The notes under the pieces: model-generated
Seen by the model: the letters and a program-made list of their open reading frames with translations, nothing else
Database searches by the model: none
Told to the model about the DNA's origin: nothing
Made by a program: the position numbers and the translations under genes
Source: an uncultured Bacteroidales bacterium
GTDB taxonomy: Bacteria > Bacteroidota > Bacteroidia > Bacteroidales > UBA932
Assembly: GCA_900545245.1 (NCBI GenBank)
Contig: UQYV01000006.1
Location: 1-64,000, forward strand
Length of the DNA: 64,000 bases
Reading direction: 5' to 3'
Shown: piece by piece, positions 51,726 to 59,057 of the stretch
How positions within the stretch are numbered: the first letter of the stretch is position 1
Layout of the letters: each line of letters begins with the position of its first letter

Positions 51726-51838
51726 CGGTTTTGTCATTTATATACTTAATATTCCTATCGGTTTTATCAGAATAATAATGATTTTTCATCTCGGTTTTAT
51801 CAAAAATTGCTATATTTGCCGCTGAAATCATAAAACCG
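51726..51838 (+). promoter_or_regulatory. Four operator-like repeats at the ATPase promoter, 33-bp spacing
   Basis: CGGTTTTRTCA occurs at 51726-51736, 51759-51769 and 51792-51802, exactly 33 bp apart. A fourth copy lies inverted at 51828-51838 (TCATAAAACCG, one mismatch), next to the ribosome-binding region. A perfect -7 element TATATTTG (51811-51818) sits between repeat 3 and the inverted copy, so repeat 3 covers the -33 region. Strong sign of cooperative protein binding. Confidence 0.7.
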
Positions 51839-51845
51839 AGAGGGT

Positions 51846-53225
51846 ATGTACATAGAAAGATCAATAGACAAACTACTTCTGGAATGGAAGAATAGCGATT
51901 GTCGGAAACCTCTTTTACTTAGGGGTGCCCGACAGGTAGGTAAGTCGTGGGCGGTAGAACATTTAGGAGAGACATTCGATTACTTCATCGAGGTGAACTT
52001 CGAGAAACGTCCGGAGATGTTGGATGTTTTTCAGAAGATCCACGATGTGCATGAATTAACGGCCAATCTAAGCATATACTACAACACTCCGGTAATACCA
52101 GGCAGGACGCTGCTGTTCCTCGATGAGATTCAGAAGTCGCCAGATGCTATCCAGAGTCTGTGGTCTTTCAAAGAAGATTACCCTGAACTTCACGTTGTGG
52201 CAGCTGGGTCATTGCTGGAATTTACCCTTCAGGAGTTGCCGTCTTTCGGTGTTGGCAGGATACGCTCTTTGTTCGTCTATCCCTTCTCTTTCGATGAGTT
52301 CCTCTCTGCTGAAGGGAAAGCGGCTTGGGTGGAGGCTAAATTAGAGGCAAATGCGGCAAAACCGCTTCTTACACCATTATACAATGACCTTGTGCAGCAT
52401 TTCCGAATGTTCCTTATGGTGGGTGGAATGCCTGCCAGCGTGGCTGCGTGGATAACTACTCACGACTATAGCCAGTGCCAGGCTGAACTTGATGACATCC
52501 AGCTGACCTATTACGACGATTTCCCAAAATACGCCAAGAAAGTTGATCCCACGCTACTTCGGAACGCGCTCCAGAGCGTTGTTATGCAAATAGGGGAGAA
52601 ATTTACCTACAGTCAGGTGGAGGGAGGATACCGTGCCGAAGAGGTTAAGAAGGCACTCAAACTGCTATGCGATGCCGGTATCATTAAACGGGTGAGCCAT
52701 ACTGCAGGAAATGGTCTTCCGCTCGGTGCTGAGGTAAACGATAAGTTCCGAAAGTATATCTATCTGGACAGTGGTCTTCTGTTGCGCCTACTTGACCTTG
52801 ACCTTGGAGGTGCTCGTCAGTTAACAGAACTGATTATCGCCGGTACCGCCGAAGACCTTGTGAACAAGGGTGGACTGACGGAAATGGTACTGGGCTGGGA
52901 GTTAGTTAAATACAACAATCCACGCACGCAACACGAGTTGTATTATTGGGAGAATACGTCCGAAGGTACTCGCTCCGAGGCGGATTACATTATTGCCCGC
53001 GATTTGAAGGTGCTGCCCATCGAATGCAAGGCAGGCACGAGCGGCAAGATGAAGAGCCTGTACGAGTTTATGCGGCAGAAGCATCTGACAGAGGCTATCA
53101 GAACCTCTTTAGAGAACTTTTCTGAACTTGAGCACATAGACAAGCAGGACAGGGATGCAGTTCGCCACGTCCGGATACTGCCGTTGTTTGCGTTTTCGAA
53201 TCTATTCAGGGAAAAGGACGTCTGA
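51846..53225 (+). CDS. AAA_14/DUF4143 family ATPase
   Basis: A 459-aa ATPase with Walker A GARQVGKSWA, Walker B RTLLFLDEIQKSPDA and sensor AAGSLLEFTL typical of AAA_14. The C-terminal DUF4143 half contains MVGGMPASVAAW, KFTYSQVEGG (wHTH-like), and a PD-(D/E)xK-like end: Glu-Ala-Asp (EADYII) then LPIECKAG. The family is frequent and often multi-copy in Bacteroidota; its role is unknown, though a DNA-linked function has been suggested by the nuclease-like fold. It is a single gene directly behind the repeat array, possibly self-regulated (inference). Confidence 0.88.
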   Translation: MYIERSIDKLLLEWKNSDCRKPLLLRGARQVGKSWAVEHLGETFDYFIEVNFEKRPEMLDVFQKIHDVHELTANLSIYYNTPVIPGRTLLFLDEIQKSPDAIQSLWSFKEDYPELHVVAAGSLLEFTLQELPSFGVGRIRSLFVYPFSFDEFLSAEGKAAWVEAKLEANAAKPLLTPLYNDLVQHFRMFLMVGGMPASVAAWITTHDYSQCQAELDDIQLTYYDDFPKYAKKVDPTLLRNALQSVVMQIGEKFTYSQVEGGYRAEEVKKALKLLCDAGIIKRVSHTAGNGLPLGAEVNDKFRKYIYLDSGLLLRLLDLDLGGARQLTELIIAGTAEDLVNKGGLTEMVLGWELVKYNNPRTQHELYYWENTSEGTRSEADYIIARDLKVLPIECKAGTSGKMKSLYEFMRQKHLTEAIRTSLENFSELEHIDKQDRDAVRHVRILPLFAFSNLFREKDV

Positions 53226-53307
53226 TTCCAAGCATTTCTCAGACATGTGTTTTTCTAAATATTTTTGTGGCTGATTATTGGTACTAATTGTTTGCAAAAT
53301 ATTTGAT

Positions 53308-53508
53308 ATGGAAGAGCCTAAAAGGATAAAGATTATATCTGTCGTATTTTGTACAGCGATAATTATACCGGCAGTTATTGCTGTCGTGTCGGATATTCTT
53401 GATGGTCAGAAACCTGTCTTTAAGGGCTGCCTGATAGTTGCTTTGCTTATTCTTCTTGGATTGGGGTATTATCTTTTTTTGAAAAATCGCAAACGCCCGT
53501 TACAATAG
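53308..53508 (+). CDS. Small two-helix membrane protein, 66 aa
   Basis: MEEPKRIKIISVVFCTAIII is followed by a short loop (SDILDGQKPVFKG) and a second hydrophobic helix (CLIVALLILLGLGYYLFL) with a basic tail (KNRKRPLQ). ATG at 53308 is preferred to the TTG at 53278. The gene ends 13 bp before the ychF stop (convergent). Unknown function; the basic tail and clean two-helix design support a real gene. Confidence 0.55.
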   Translation: MEEPKRIKIISVVFCTAIIIPAVIAVVSDILDGQKPVFKGCLIVALLILLGLGYYLFLKNRKRPLQ

Positions 53509-53520
53509 GATCTATCTTCC

Positions 53521-54624
53521 TTATACGTTGAACAGGAAGTGCATTATATCGCCGTCCTGCACGACATAATCCTTGCCCTCGACGCCGAGTTTTCCGGCGG
53601 CGCGGCAGGCTGCCTCGGACTTGAGTGTGATGAAGTCGTCGTATTTGATGACTTCGGCGCGGATGAATCCCTTTTCGAAGTCAGTGTGGATGACTCCTGC
53701 TGCTTTCGGCGCCTTGTCGCCTTTGTGGATGGTCCAGGCGCGGACTTCATCGGCTCCGGCGGTGAAGAATGTCTGGAGATTCAATAGGGCGTAGGCGGAC
53801 TGGATGAGCCTCACCACTCCTGACTCCTCAAGACCGAGTTCCTCAAGGAACATCTGCCTCTCCTCGTAGGTTTCGAGTTCTGCGATGTCGGACTCAATCT
53901 TCGCCGAAATAACAAGAATCTCCGCATCCTCGTCCTTCACAGCCTCACGTACAGCGTCCACATATTTGTTGCCCTCCTTCGCGGAAGCCTCGTCCACATT
54001 GCAGACATAGAGAATCGGCTTGTCCGTGAGCAGGAAGAGCTCCTTTGAGAGAGCGATATCCTCCGGGTTTTCAAGTTTCACGCTGCGGCAACTCTTTCCG
54101 CTCTCAAGCGCATCCTTGTAGCGCAGAAGCAGTTCCATCATCTTTGCGGCCGTCTTGTCTCCGCCTGCCTTTGCCTGCTTTGAGACTTTCGCAAGCCTGC
54201 TTTCAACCGTTTCGAGGTCCTTGATTTGGAGTTCGAGGTCAATCACTTCCTTGTCTCTCACCGGGTCCACAGAGCCTTCCACGTGAACGATATTCGGGTC
54301 GTCGAAGCAGCGCAGCACGTGAAGAATGGCGTCAGTCTCACGTATGTTTGCGAGAAACTGGTTGCCGAGACCCTCTCCCTTACTGGCACCCTTTACGAGT
54401 CCGGCAATATCCACAATCTCCACCGTTGCGGGCACAAGGCTCTTCGGGTGGCAGAGTTCGTTCAACACATCAAGCCTTTTGTCCGGGACGATGGTTGAGC
54501 CGATGTTAGGTTCTATGGTGCAAAAAGGGAAATTGGCGCTCTGAGCCTTCCCTGAACTTACGCAATTGAAAAGAGTGGATTTTCCGACGTTCGGAAGTCC
54601 GACGATACCGCATTTTAGTGACAT
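53521..54624 (-). CDS. ychF: Redox-responsive ATPase/GTPase YchF
   Basis: YchF is an Obg-family ribosome-associated P-loop protein that binds ATP. The 367-aa protein shows GIVGLPNVGKSTLFN (G1), NFPFCTIEPN, DIAGLVKGASKGEGLGNQFL (G3 and switch II), a coiled-coil insertion, NVDEASA where Obg proteins have NKxD, and the C-terminal TGS domain (WTIHKGDKAPKAAGVIHTDF, YVVQDGDIMHFLFNV). Length is normal. A poly-A stretch precedes the start codon. Confidence 0.96.
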   Translation of the reverse strand: MSLKCGIVGLPNVGKSTLFNCVSSGKAQSANFPFCTIEPNIGSTIVPDKRLDVLNELCHPKSLVPATVEIVDIAGLVKGASKGEGLGNQFLANIRETDAILHVLRCFDDPNIVHVEGSVDPVRDKEVIDLELQIKDLETVESRLAKVSKQAKAGGDKTAAKMMELLLRYKDALESGKSCRSVKLENPEDIALSKELFLLTDKPILYVCNVDEASAKEGNKYVDAVREAVKDEDAEILVISAKIESDIAELETYEERQMFLEELGLEESGVVRLIQSAYALLNLQTFFTAGADEVRAWTIHKGDKAPKAAGVIHTDFEKGFIRAEVIKYDDFITLKSEAACRAAGKLGVEGKDYVVQDGDIMHFLFNV

Positions 54625-54652
54625 TTTTTCTTTTTTTTTTGAAATCGGACTG

Positions 54653-54685
54653 CAAAAGTAGCAAATGTTTTTCTTTTTCTATCAA
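54653..54685 (-). promoter_or_regulatory. Promoter of ychF
   Basis: TACTTTTG (54653-54660, minus strand) matches the -7 consensus exactly; TTG at 54683-54685 gives a 22-bp spacer. Located 29 bp before the start codon. Confidence 0.55.
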
Positions 54686-54750
54686 TCAATTTCGCTGATT
54701 CTTCCGACATTTGGCTGGTTTATGGGAATATGCCCCGTGACTGAAACGAA

Positions 54751-55833
54751 ATGATGAGATTGCTGAAATATGTAGGTTTCCGGAAATGTGTCTTCCGGCT
54801 CTCCGTTGTCTTGGTAGCGCTGCTTGTTCCGGGGCCGAAGGCGTGTGCCCAATTTGATATCGTGTTCTGGAACCTCGAAAATTTCTTCGACTATTTCGAT
54901 GACGGGGGTTCTTCATCGGACGCGGATTTCTCGTCGCCGGGAAGCCGGAGATGGACAAAGGCGAGGTTCACGAAAAAGTGCAATATGGTCGGGAAGGCGT
55001 TGCTGTGGATAGGTGAGAACCGCTGCGGTGGAGGGAAGGCCCCTGCGGTTGTGGGCGTCGCGGAGGTGGAGAATGCTTTCGTGCTGAATCGTCTTGTCAA
55101 CTCACCTGTGCTGAGGAAAATGAATTATGGGTATGTGCATTATAATTCCCCGGACAGACGCGGAATAGACGTAGCGCTGCTCTACAGGCGCGATATGGTG
55201 AAGATGCTATCGTCACGGCCCGTGCATATATATGGAGACGACGGAGCGCTGATGCGGACGAGGGACATATTGTATGCGTATATTGAGTTCCGTCCTGAGT
55301 CCGGAGCTTCGGGTATTCATGAATGTTCGGAGGAATCTGCGGAAGAATGTTCGGGGGAAAAGGCTGTACGGCCGTCGCGGATTCACATTCTGGTGAATCA
55401 TCATCCGTCGAAGTTTTCCGGTGAAAAGGCCTCTATGCGTGGCAGGGAACTGGCCATGACGACTCTAAGGGATGTGTGCGATTCCATAATGCGGGTCTCT
55501 GATGACCTTATCGTGGCCATGGGGGACTTCAATGACACCCCGGACGGAGCGCAGTTCAATCTGCTGGAGGGACGGCTCACCAACCTCGCAGAGCCGCTTT
55601 TCAAAAGGGGAGAGGGGAGTATAAGGTTTGACGGACGATGGGAGCTGATAGACCACTTTCTTGTGGAAAATGACGAAGGTCTGCGGCCTTTTGAAATGAG
55701 CGTCGTGCAGGTTCCGTTCCTGATGACGGAAGACAGGACACATACGGGCTTCAAGCCTATGAGGACATACGTCGGTCCACGATATGCCGGAGGCGTGAGC
55801 GATCATTGTCCGATATTGCTCCGTCTTTATTGA
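54751..55833 (+). CDS. Secreted endonuclease/exonuclease/phosphatase family protein
   Basis: A 360-aa exported protein (signal peptide LSVVLVALLVPGPKACAQ). The EEP fold is complete: FDIVFWNLENFF, VGVAEVENAFVLNRLV (metal-binding Glu), RRGIDVALLYRRDM, HILVNHHPSK, VAMGDFNDTP and the final VSDHCPILLRL with the catalytic Asp-His. Such Bacteroidota proteins could be extracellular nucleases or phosphodiesterases. It contains a Ser/Glu-rich insertion around residue 185-205 (SGIHECSEESAEECSGEKAV). The start could be MRLLKY one codon later. Confidence 0.88.
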   Translation: MMRLLKYVGFRKCVFRLSVVLVALLVPGPKACAQFDIVFWNLENFFDYFDDGGSSSDADFSSPGSRRWTKARFTKKCNMVGKALLWIGENRCGGGKAPAVVGVAEVENAFVLNRLVNSPVLRKMNYGYVHYNSPDRRGIDVALLYRRDMVKMLSSRPVHIYGDDGALMRTRDILYAYIEFRPESGASGIHECSEESAEECSGEKAVRPSRIHILVNHHPSKFSGEKASMRGRELAMTTLRDVCDSIMRVSDDLIVAMGDFNDTPDGAQFNLLEGRLTNLAEPLFKRGEGSIRFDGRWELIDHFLVENDEGLRPFEMSVVQVPFLMTEDRTHTGFKPMRTYVGPRYAGGVSDHCPILLRLY

Positions 55834-55859
55834 AATACGTCAAAAATTTTATAACTTTG
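55830..55859 (+). promoter_or_regulatory. Promoter of galK
   Basis: TTG (55830-55832) and TAACTTTG (55852-55859) are 19 bp apart; the -33 box overlaps the stop codon of the upstream gene. Leader about 65 nt. Confidence 0.7.
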
Positions 55860-55929
55860 GCTCCGCTTGGCGAAAATCGCCGGCAAGACACACGTACTGA
55901 TCAAAATTGTAAACTAAAATTGATAAACA

Positions 55930-57072
55930 ATGGACAAGACAGCTATTGCTAAGAAATTCGAAACCCTCTTTGGTGGAGAAGGGGACTTTTATGCGTCAGC
56001 CGGACGTATCAATCTCATCGGTGAACACACCGACTACAACGGAGGATTCGTGTTCCCGGGCGCCATTGACAAGGGAATTGTGGCGGAAATCAGGCTCAAC
56101 GGCACCGACAAGGTGAAGGCTTTCGCACTTGATCTCGACGAGTACTGCGAATTCGGACTCAGGGAGGAGGACGCACCGGTTCAAAGTTGGGCAAGGTATG
56201 TGTTCGGCGTTTGCCGTGAGACCATAAAGAGAGGCGGAAAGGTCGAGGGATTCGACACAGTATTCTCCGGTGACGTTCCTCTCGGAGCAGGAATGTCTTC
56301 TTCCGCTGCACTTGAGAGCACATTCGCGTTCGCGCTCAACGAAATCTTCAAGAACGGAATCGACAAATTCGAACTTGCCCGCATAGGCCAGAGCACCGAA
56401 CACAACTACTGTGGCGTGAACTGTGGCATCATGGACCAGTTCGCTTCTGTTTTCGGCAAGAAAGGCAACCTCATGCGTCTTGACTGCCGCTCTATGGAGT
56501 TTGAGTATTTCCCGTTTGACCCGGGCCAACACGGCTACAGGCTTGTTCTTCTCAATTCATGCGTGAAGCATGAGCTTGTCGGTTCCCCTTACAACGACCG
56601 CCGCGCATCTTGCGAGCGTGTTGCAAAGGCTCTTGGCCAGGAATTCCTCAGAGGGGCCACTATGGAGCAGCTTGACGCCATTAAGGACAAGATTTCCGAA
56701 GAGGACTACAAGCGTGCCCGCTATGTCATAGGTGAGGAAAAGCGCGTTCTCGACGTCTGCGATGCTCTCAACAAGGGTGATTACGAGACTGTTGGAGAAA
56801 GGATGTACGAGACCCACTGGGGCATGTCCAAGGACTACGAAGTTTCCTGCGAAGAACTCGATTTCCTCGCAACTGTCGCTAAGGAATGCGGTGTAACCGG
56901 TTCAAGGATTATGGGCGGCGGTTTCGGCGGCTGCACCATCAACCTCGTGAAGGAGGACCTCTACGATGCGTTTATCGAGAAAGCAAAGGCAGCGTTCAAG
57001 GAGAAATATGGTCACGAGCCGATTGTCATTGACGTAGTCATCTCCGACGGAGCCCGCAAGGTTCAGGAATAA
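55930..57072 (+). CDS. galK: Galactokinase
   Basis: GalK phosphorylates galactose at C1, the first committed step of the Leloir pathway. The 380-aa GHMP kinase has the galactokinase signature GRINLIGEHTDYNGG, the ATP loop PLGAGMSSSAALE, CGIMDQFASVFGKKG (catalytic Asp), and GSRIMGGGFGGCTINLV near the C-terminus. Length is typical. It is not in a gal operon here, which is common in this order. Confidence 0.97.
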   Translation: MDKTAIAKKFETLFGGEGDFYASAGRINLIGEHTDYNGGFVFPGAIDKGIVAEIRLNGTDKVKAFALDLDEYCEFGLREEDAPVQSWARYVFGVCRETIKRGGKVEGFDTVFSGDVPLGAGMSSSAALESTFAFALNEIFKNGIDKFELARIGQSTEHNYCGVNCGIMDQFASVFGKKGNLMRLDCRSMEFEYFPFDPGQHGYRLVLLNSCVKHELVGSPYNDRRASCERVAKALGQEFLRGATMEQLDAIKDKISEEDYKRARYVIGEEKRVLDVCDALNKGDYETVGERMYETHWGMSKDYEVSCEELDFLATVAKECGVTGSRIMGGGFGGCTINLVKEDLYDAFIEKAKAAFKEKYGHEPIVIDVVISDGARKVQE

Positions 57073-57101
57073 CCCCAAAAGCCGGGTTCACTTTTTAAAA
57101 A

Positions 57102-57755
57102 TTATTTCACTCTGCGACAGGCCACCGCGTTGACGATTTGATCGAAACTCTCGTGTTGTTCATTGAACTCCGGGGATTGCAGCATCATCATGGCAACGAA
57201 GATCGGGAGATAGTCGCGGAGTGAATTGCGTAGAGCCCGCAAGGCAAATTGGATGTGAGAGGTGACCTGGCGGACCGGAATGCCATAGATTTCTGAAATC
57301 TCGCCGTAGGTCTTTTCGTCCACTCGGCTGGCGAGGAAGACCTTTCTGGTCACCTCAGGCATTCTTTTCAAACATTTCTCAACAATACTGTCGATTTCCT
57401 CGGCAAAGAGCCCCTCCGGATTCAGACTTTTCAGCGAATTGATTTCGTAGAACTGCATCCGGTTGCTCACTTCGTGTATGTTTTTCTGAATCCTCGTGCG
57501 ATTATTCTCCACCTTTAGGTGGTCCAGACAGCGATTTATTATAGATTTGAAGGCATAGGCCTCGTAGTTTTCCGTTTTCAGGTCGCGACGCTTTTCCCAC
57601 ATCCTGATGAAACACTCGTTCACTATGTCCTCGGCTGCGCTGTCGTCGTGGATGTAGGAATTTGCTATTTTTACAAACATCATTCTGCAACGGGAGAATA
57701 TTCTTCCGAATTCTTCTTCAGTCAGTTCTCTTGAAGCTTTTTCCTCTTCAAACAT
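57102..57755 (-). CDS. ECF-type RNA polymerase sigma factor
   Basis: A 217-aa sigma-70 family protein of the Bacteroidales ECF class. Region 2 is visible in FVKIANSYIHDDSAAEDIVN then ECFIRMWEKRRDL and AYAFKSIINRCLDHLK; region 4 in RMPEVTRKVFLASRVDEKTY, GEISEIYGIPVRQVTSHIQF. The C-terminus has the hydrophobic extension YLPIFVAMMMLQ common in this family. It is transcribed away from the fecR/SusC/SusD genes across a 240-bp intergenic region. It probably drives that locus once released by FecR. Confidence 0.92.
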   Translation of the reverse strand: MFEEEKASRELTEEEFGRIFSRCRMMFVKIANSYIHDDSAAEDIVNECFIRMWEKRRDLKTENYEAYAFKSIINRCLDHLKVENNRTRIQKNIHEVSNRMQFYEINSLKSLNPEGLFAEEIDSIVEKCLKRMPEVTRKVFLASRVDEKTYGEISEIYGIPVRQVTSHIQFALRALRNSLRDYLPIFVAMMMLQSPEFNEQHESFDQIVNAVACRRVK

Positions 57756-57837
57756 TCTATATGCGCTTGTTCGTGGTTAGTCTCTGTTTGTCACGATTTT
57801 CGTTTTCTGCAAAACGAAGTCTTTAACAGACAGAAAG

Positions 57838-57869
57838 CAAATATAGTGTTAATAATCATAAATCATCAA
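57838..57869 (-). promoter_or_regulatory. Promoter of the ECF sigma gene
   Basis: TATATTTG (57838-57845, minus strand) is a perfect -7 element; TTG at 57867-57869 lies 21 bp upstream. The intergenic stretch also holds GTTTT/AAAAC inverted repeats near 57801-57817 in the leader of the sigma transcript. No clear consensus promoter was found for fecR, as expected if it is read by an alternative sigma factor. Confidence 0.6.
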
Positions 57870-57997
57870 GAAAAAACGAAAAATAATATATTTACAAAAA
57901 AACTTAAAATTTTCTGTAAAGCCGGAAATATTGCTCGTCTATAAATCAGCGGACGAAAAACGGACGATTAAACTTGAACAAAATAAACTTAAACAAA

Positions 57998-58963
57998 ATG
58001 ACAGACGAACTGCTTTTCAAATATTTCAACAATGAGGCATCTCCGGAAGAGGTGGCTCAGATTGAGCAGTGGCTGGAAGCAGACCCTGCAAGACAGGAGG
58101 AGTTCGACTCTGCGCATTTTCTTTTCAGCGCCACGGTTCTGCGTTCCGACGAAATGGCACGCCTTACTGTTCCTGGAGCGCTCGAAAAGAGTTCAAGACA
58201 GTCGAAAGTCCGCAGACTCATTTTCCGCTATGCCGCTGCAATCGCCGCTGTTGTAGTTGCCGGAGTATCCGGAGTGCTTGTCGAGAAAGAACTCTCCTAC
58301 AGAGAAATGGTCGCACAGATAAATGTGCTTGAAGTCCCTGCAGGTCAGAGAATGTCGATTACACTGAACGACGGCACCCAAGTTCAGCTGAACGGAAATT
58401 CCCGCATTGAATACCCTGTGGTTTTCGCACGCGACCAAAGAAGAGTGAAAATCTCCGGTGAGGCCTTCCTTGAGGTCACTCACGATGAAAATCATCCATT
58501 CGTAGTGGAAACCTTCGCCTCAGAAGTTGAGGTGCTAGGAACACGCTTCAATGTCTACACCGACGAGTCTCTCGGACATTTTTCGACCACGCTCGTCAAC
58601 GGAAAAGTTCGCGTGACCACCAACGACGAGACCGCCGAGCAGGTTGTTCTCTCACCTGATGAAATGGTGCGGCTTATGGACAATCACCTTGTTGTTACAA
58701 GAGTTGATGCGGAAGACTTGATTTCCTGGACAGAAGGATATATCAATCTCGCGGGCAATGACTTCGAGGCCCTTATGCACAGATTTGAGAATGCATACGG
58801 AGTTAAAATCGTCATCGACCGCAAGACAATGCCGAAAGTCGGCTACCAGAGCGGTAAAATCCGTGTGTCTGAAGGCGTAAACTTCGCCTTGAGGCTTCTT
58901 CAGAAAGAGTGTCGGTTCACTTACACTGAGGACTATGAAACCAACACGATAACCATAAGATAG
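57998..58963 (+). CDS. FecR family anti-sigma factor
   Basis: The start at 57998 (MTDELLFKYFNNEASPEEVA) fits the conserved anti-sigma N-terminus; TTG at 57974 opens the frame earlier. After the cytoplasmic sigma-binding domain come one transmembrane helix (about 80-97, AAAIAAVVVAGVSGVLV), the periplasmic FecR domain (VPAGQRMSITLNDGTQVQLN, SRIEYPVVFARDQRRVKISG, EAFLEVTHDENHPFVVET) and a C-terminal STN-interacting part (FEALMHRFENAYGVKIVIDR). It should hold the sigma factor inactive until the SusC receptor signals. Confidence 0.95.
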   Translation: MTDELLFKYFNNEASPEEVAQIEQWLEADPARQEEFDSAHFLFSATVLRSDEMARLTVPGALEKSSRQSKVRRLIFRYAAAIAAVVVAGVSGVLVEKELSYREMVAQINVLEVPAGQRMSITLNDGTQVQLNGNSRIEYPVVFARDQRRVKISGEAFLEVTHDENHPFVVETFASEVEVLGTRFNVYTDESLGHFSTTLVNGKVRVTTNDETAEQVVLSPDEMVRLMDNHLVVTRVDAEDLISWTEGYINLAGNDFEALMHRFENAYGVKIVIDRKTMPKVGYQSGKIRVSEGVNFALRLLQKECRFTYTEDYETNTITIR

Positions 58964-59057
58964 ATTGTTTTTCTCTCCATTCGCCCCGGCGGCAAGCGCA
59001 ATCCCGACCGAATGTGTGAGGCTAAACAATACATACGATAATAATTAACCACATACT

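Noticed and set aside
51723..51840. CRISPR-like array before the DUF4143 ATPase
   Set aside because: Only about 11-14 bp are conserved per 33-bp period, there are three direct copies, one is inverted, and they overlap a promoter; this is an operator array.
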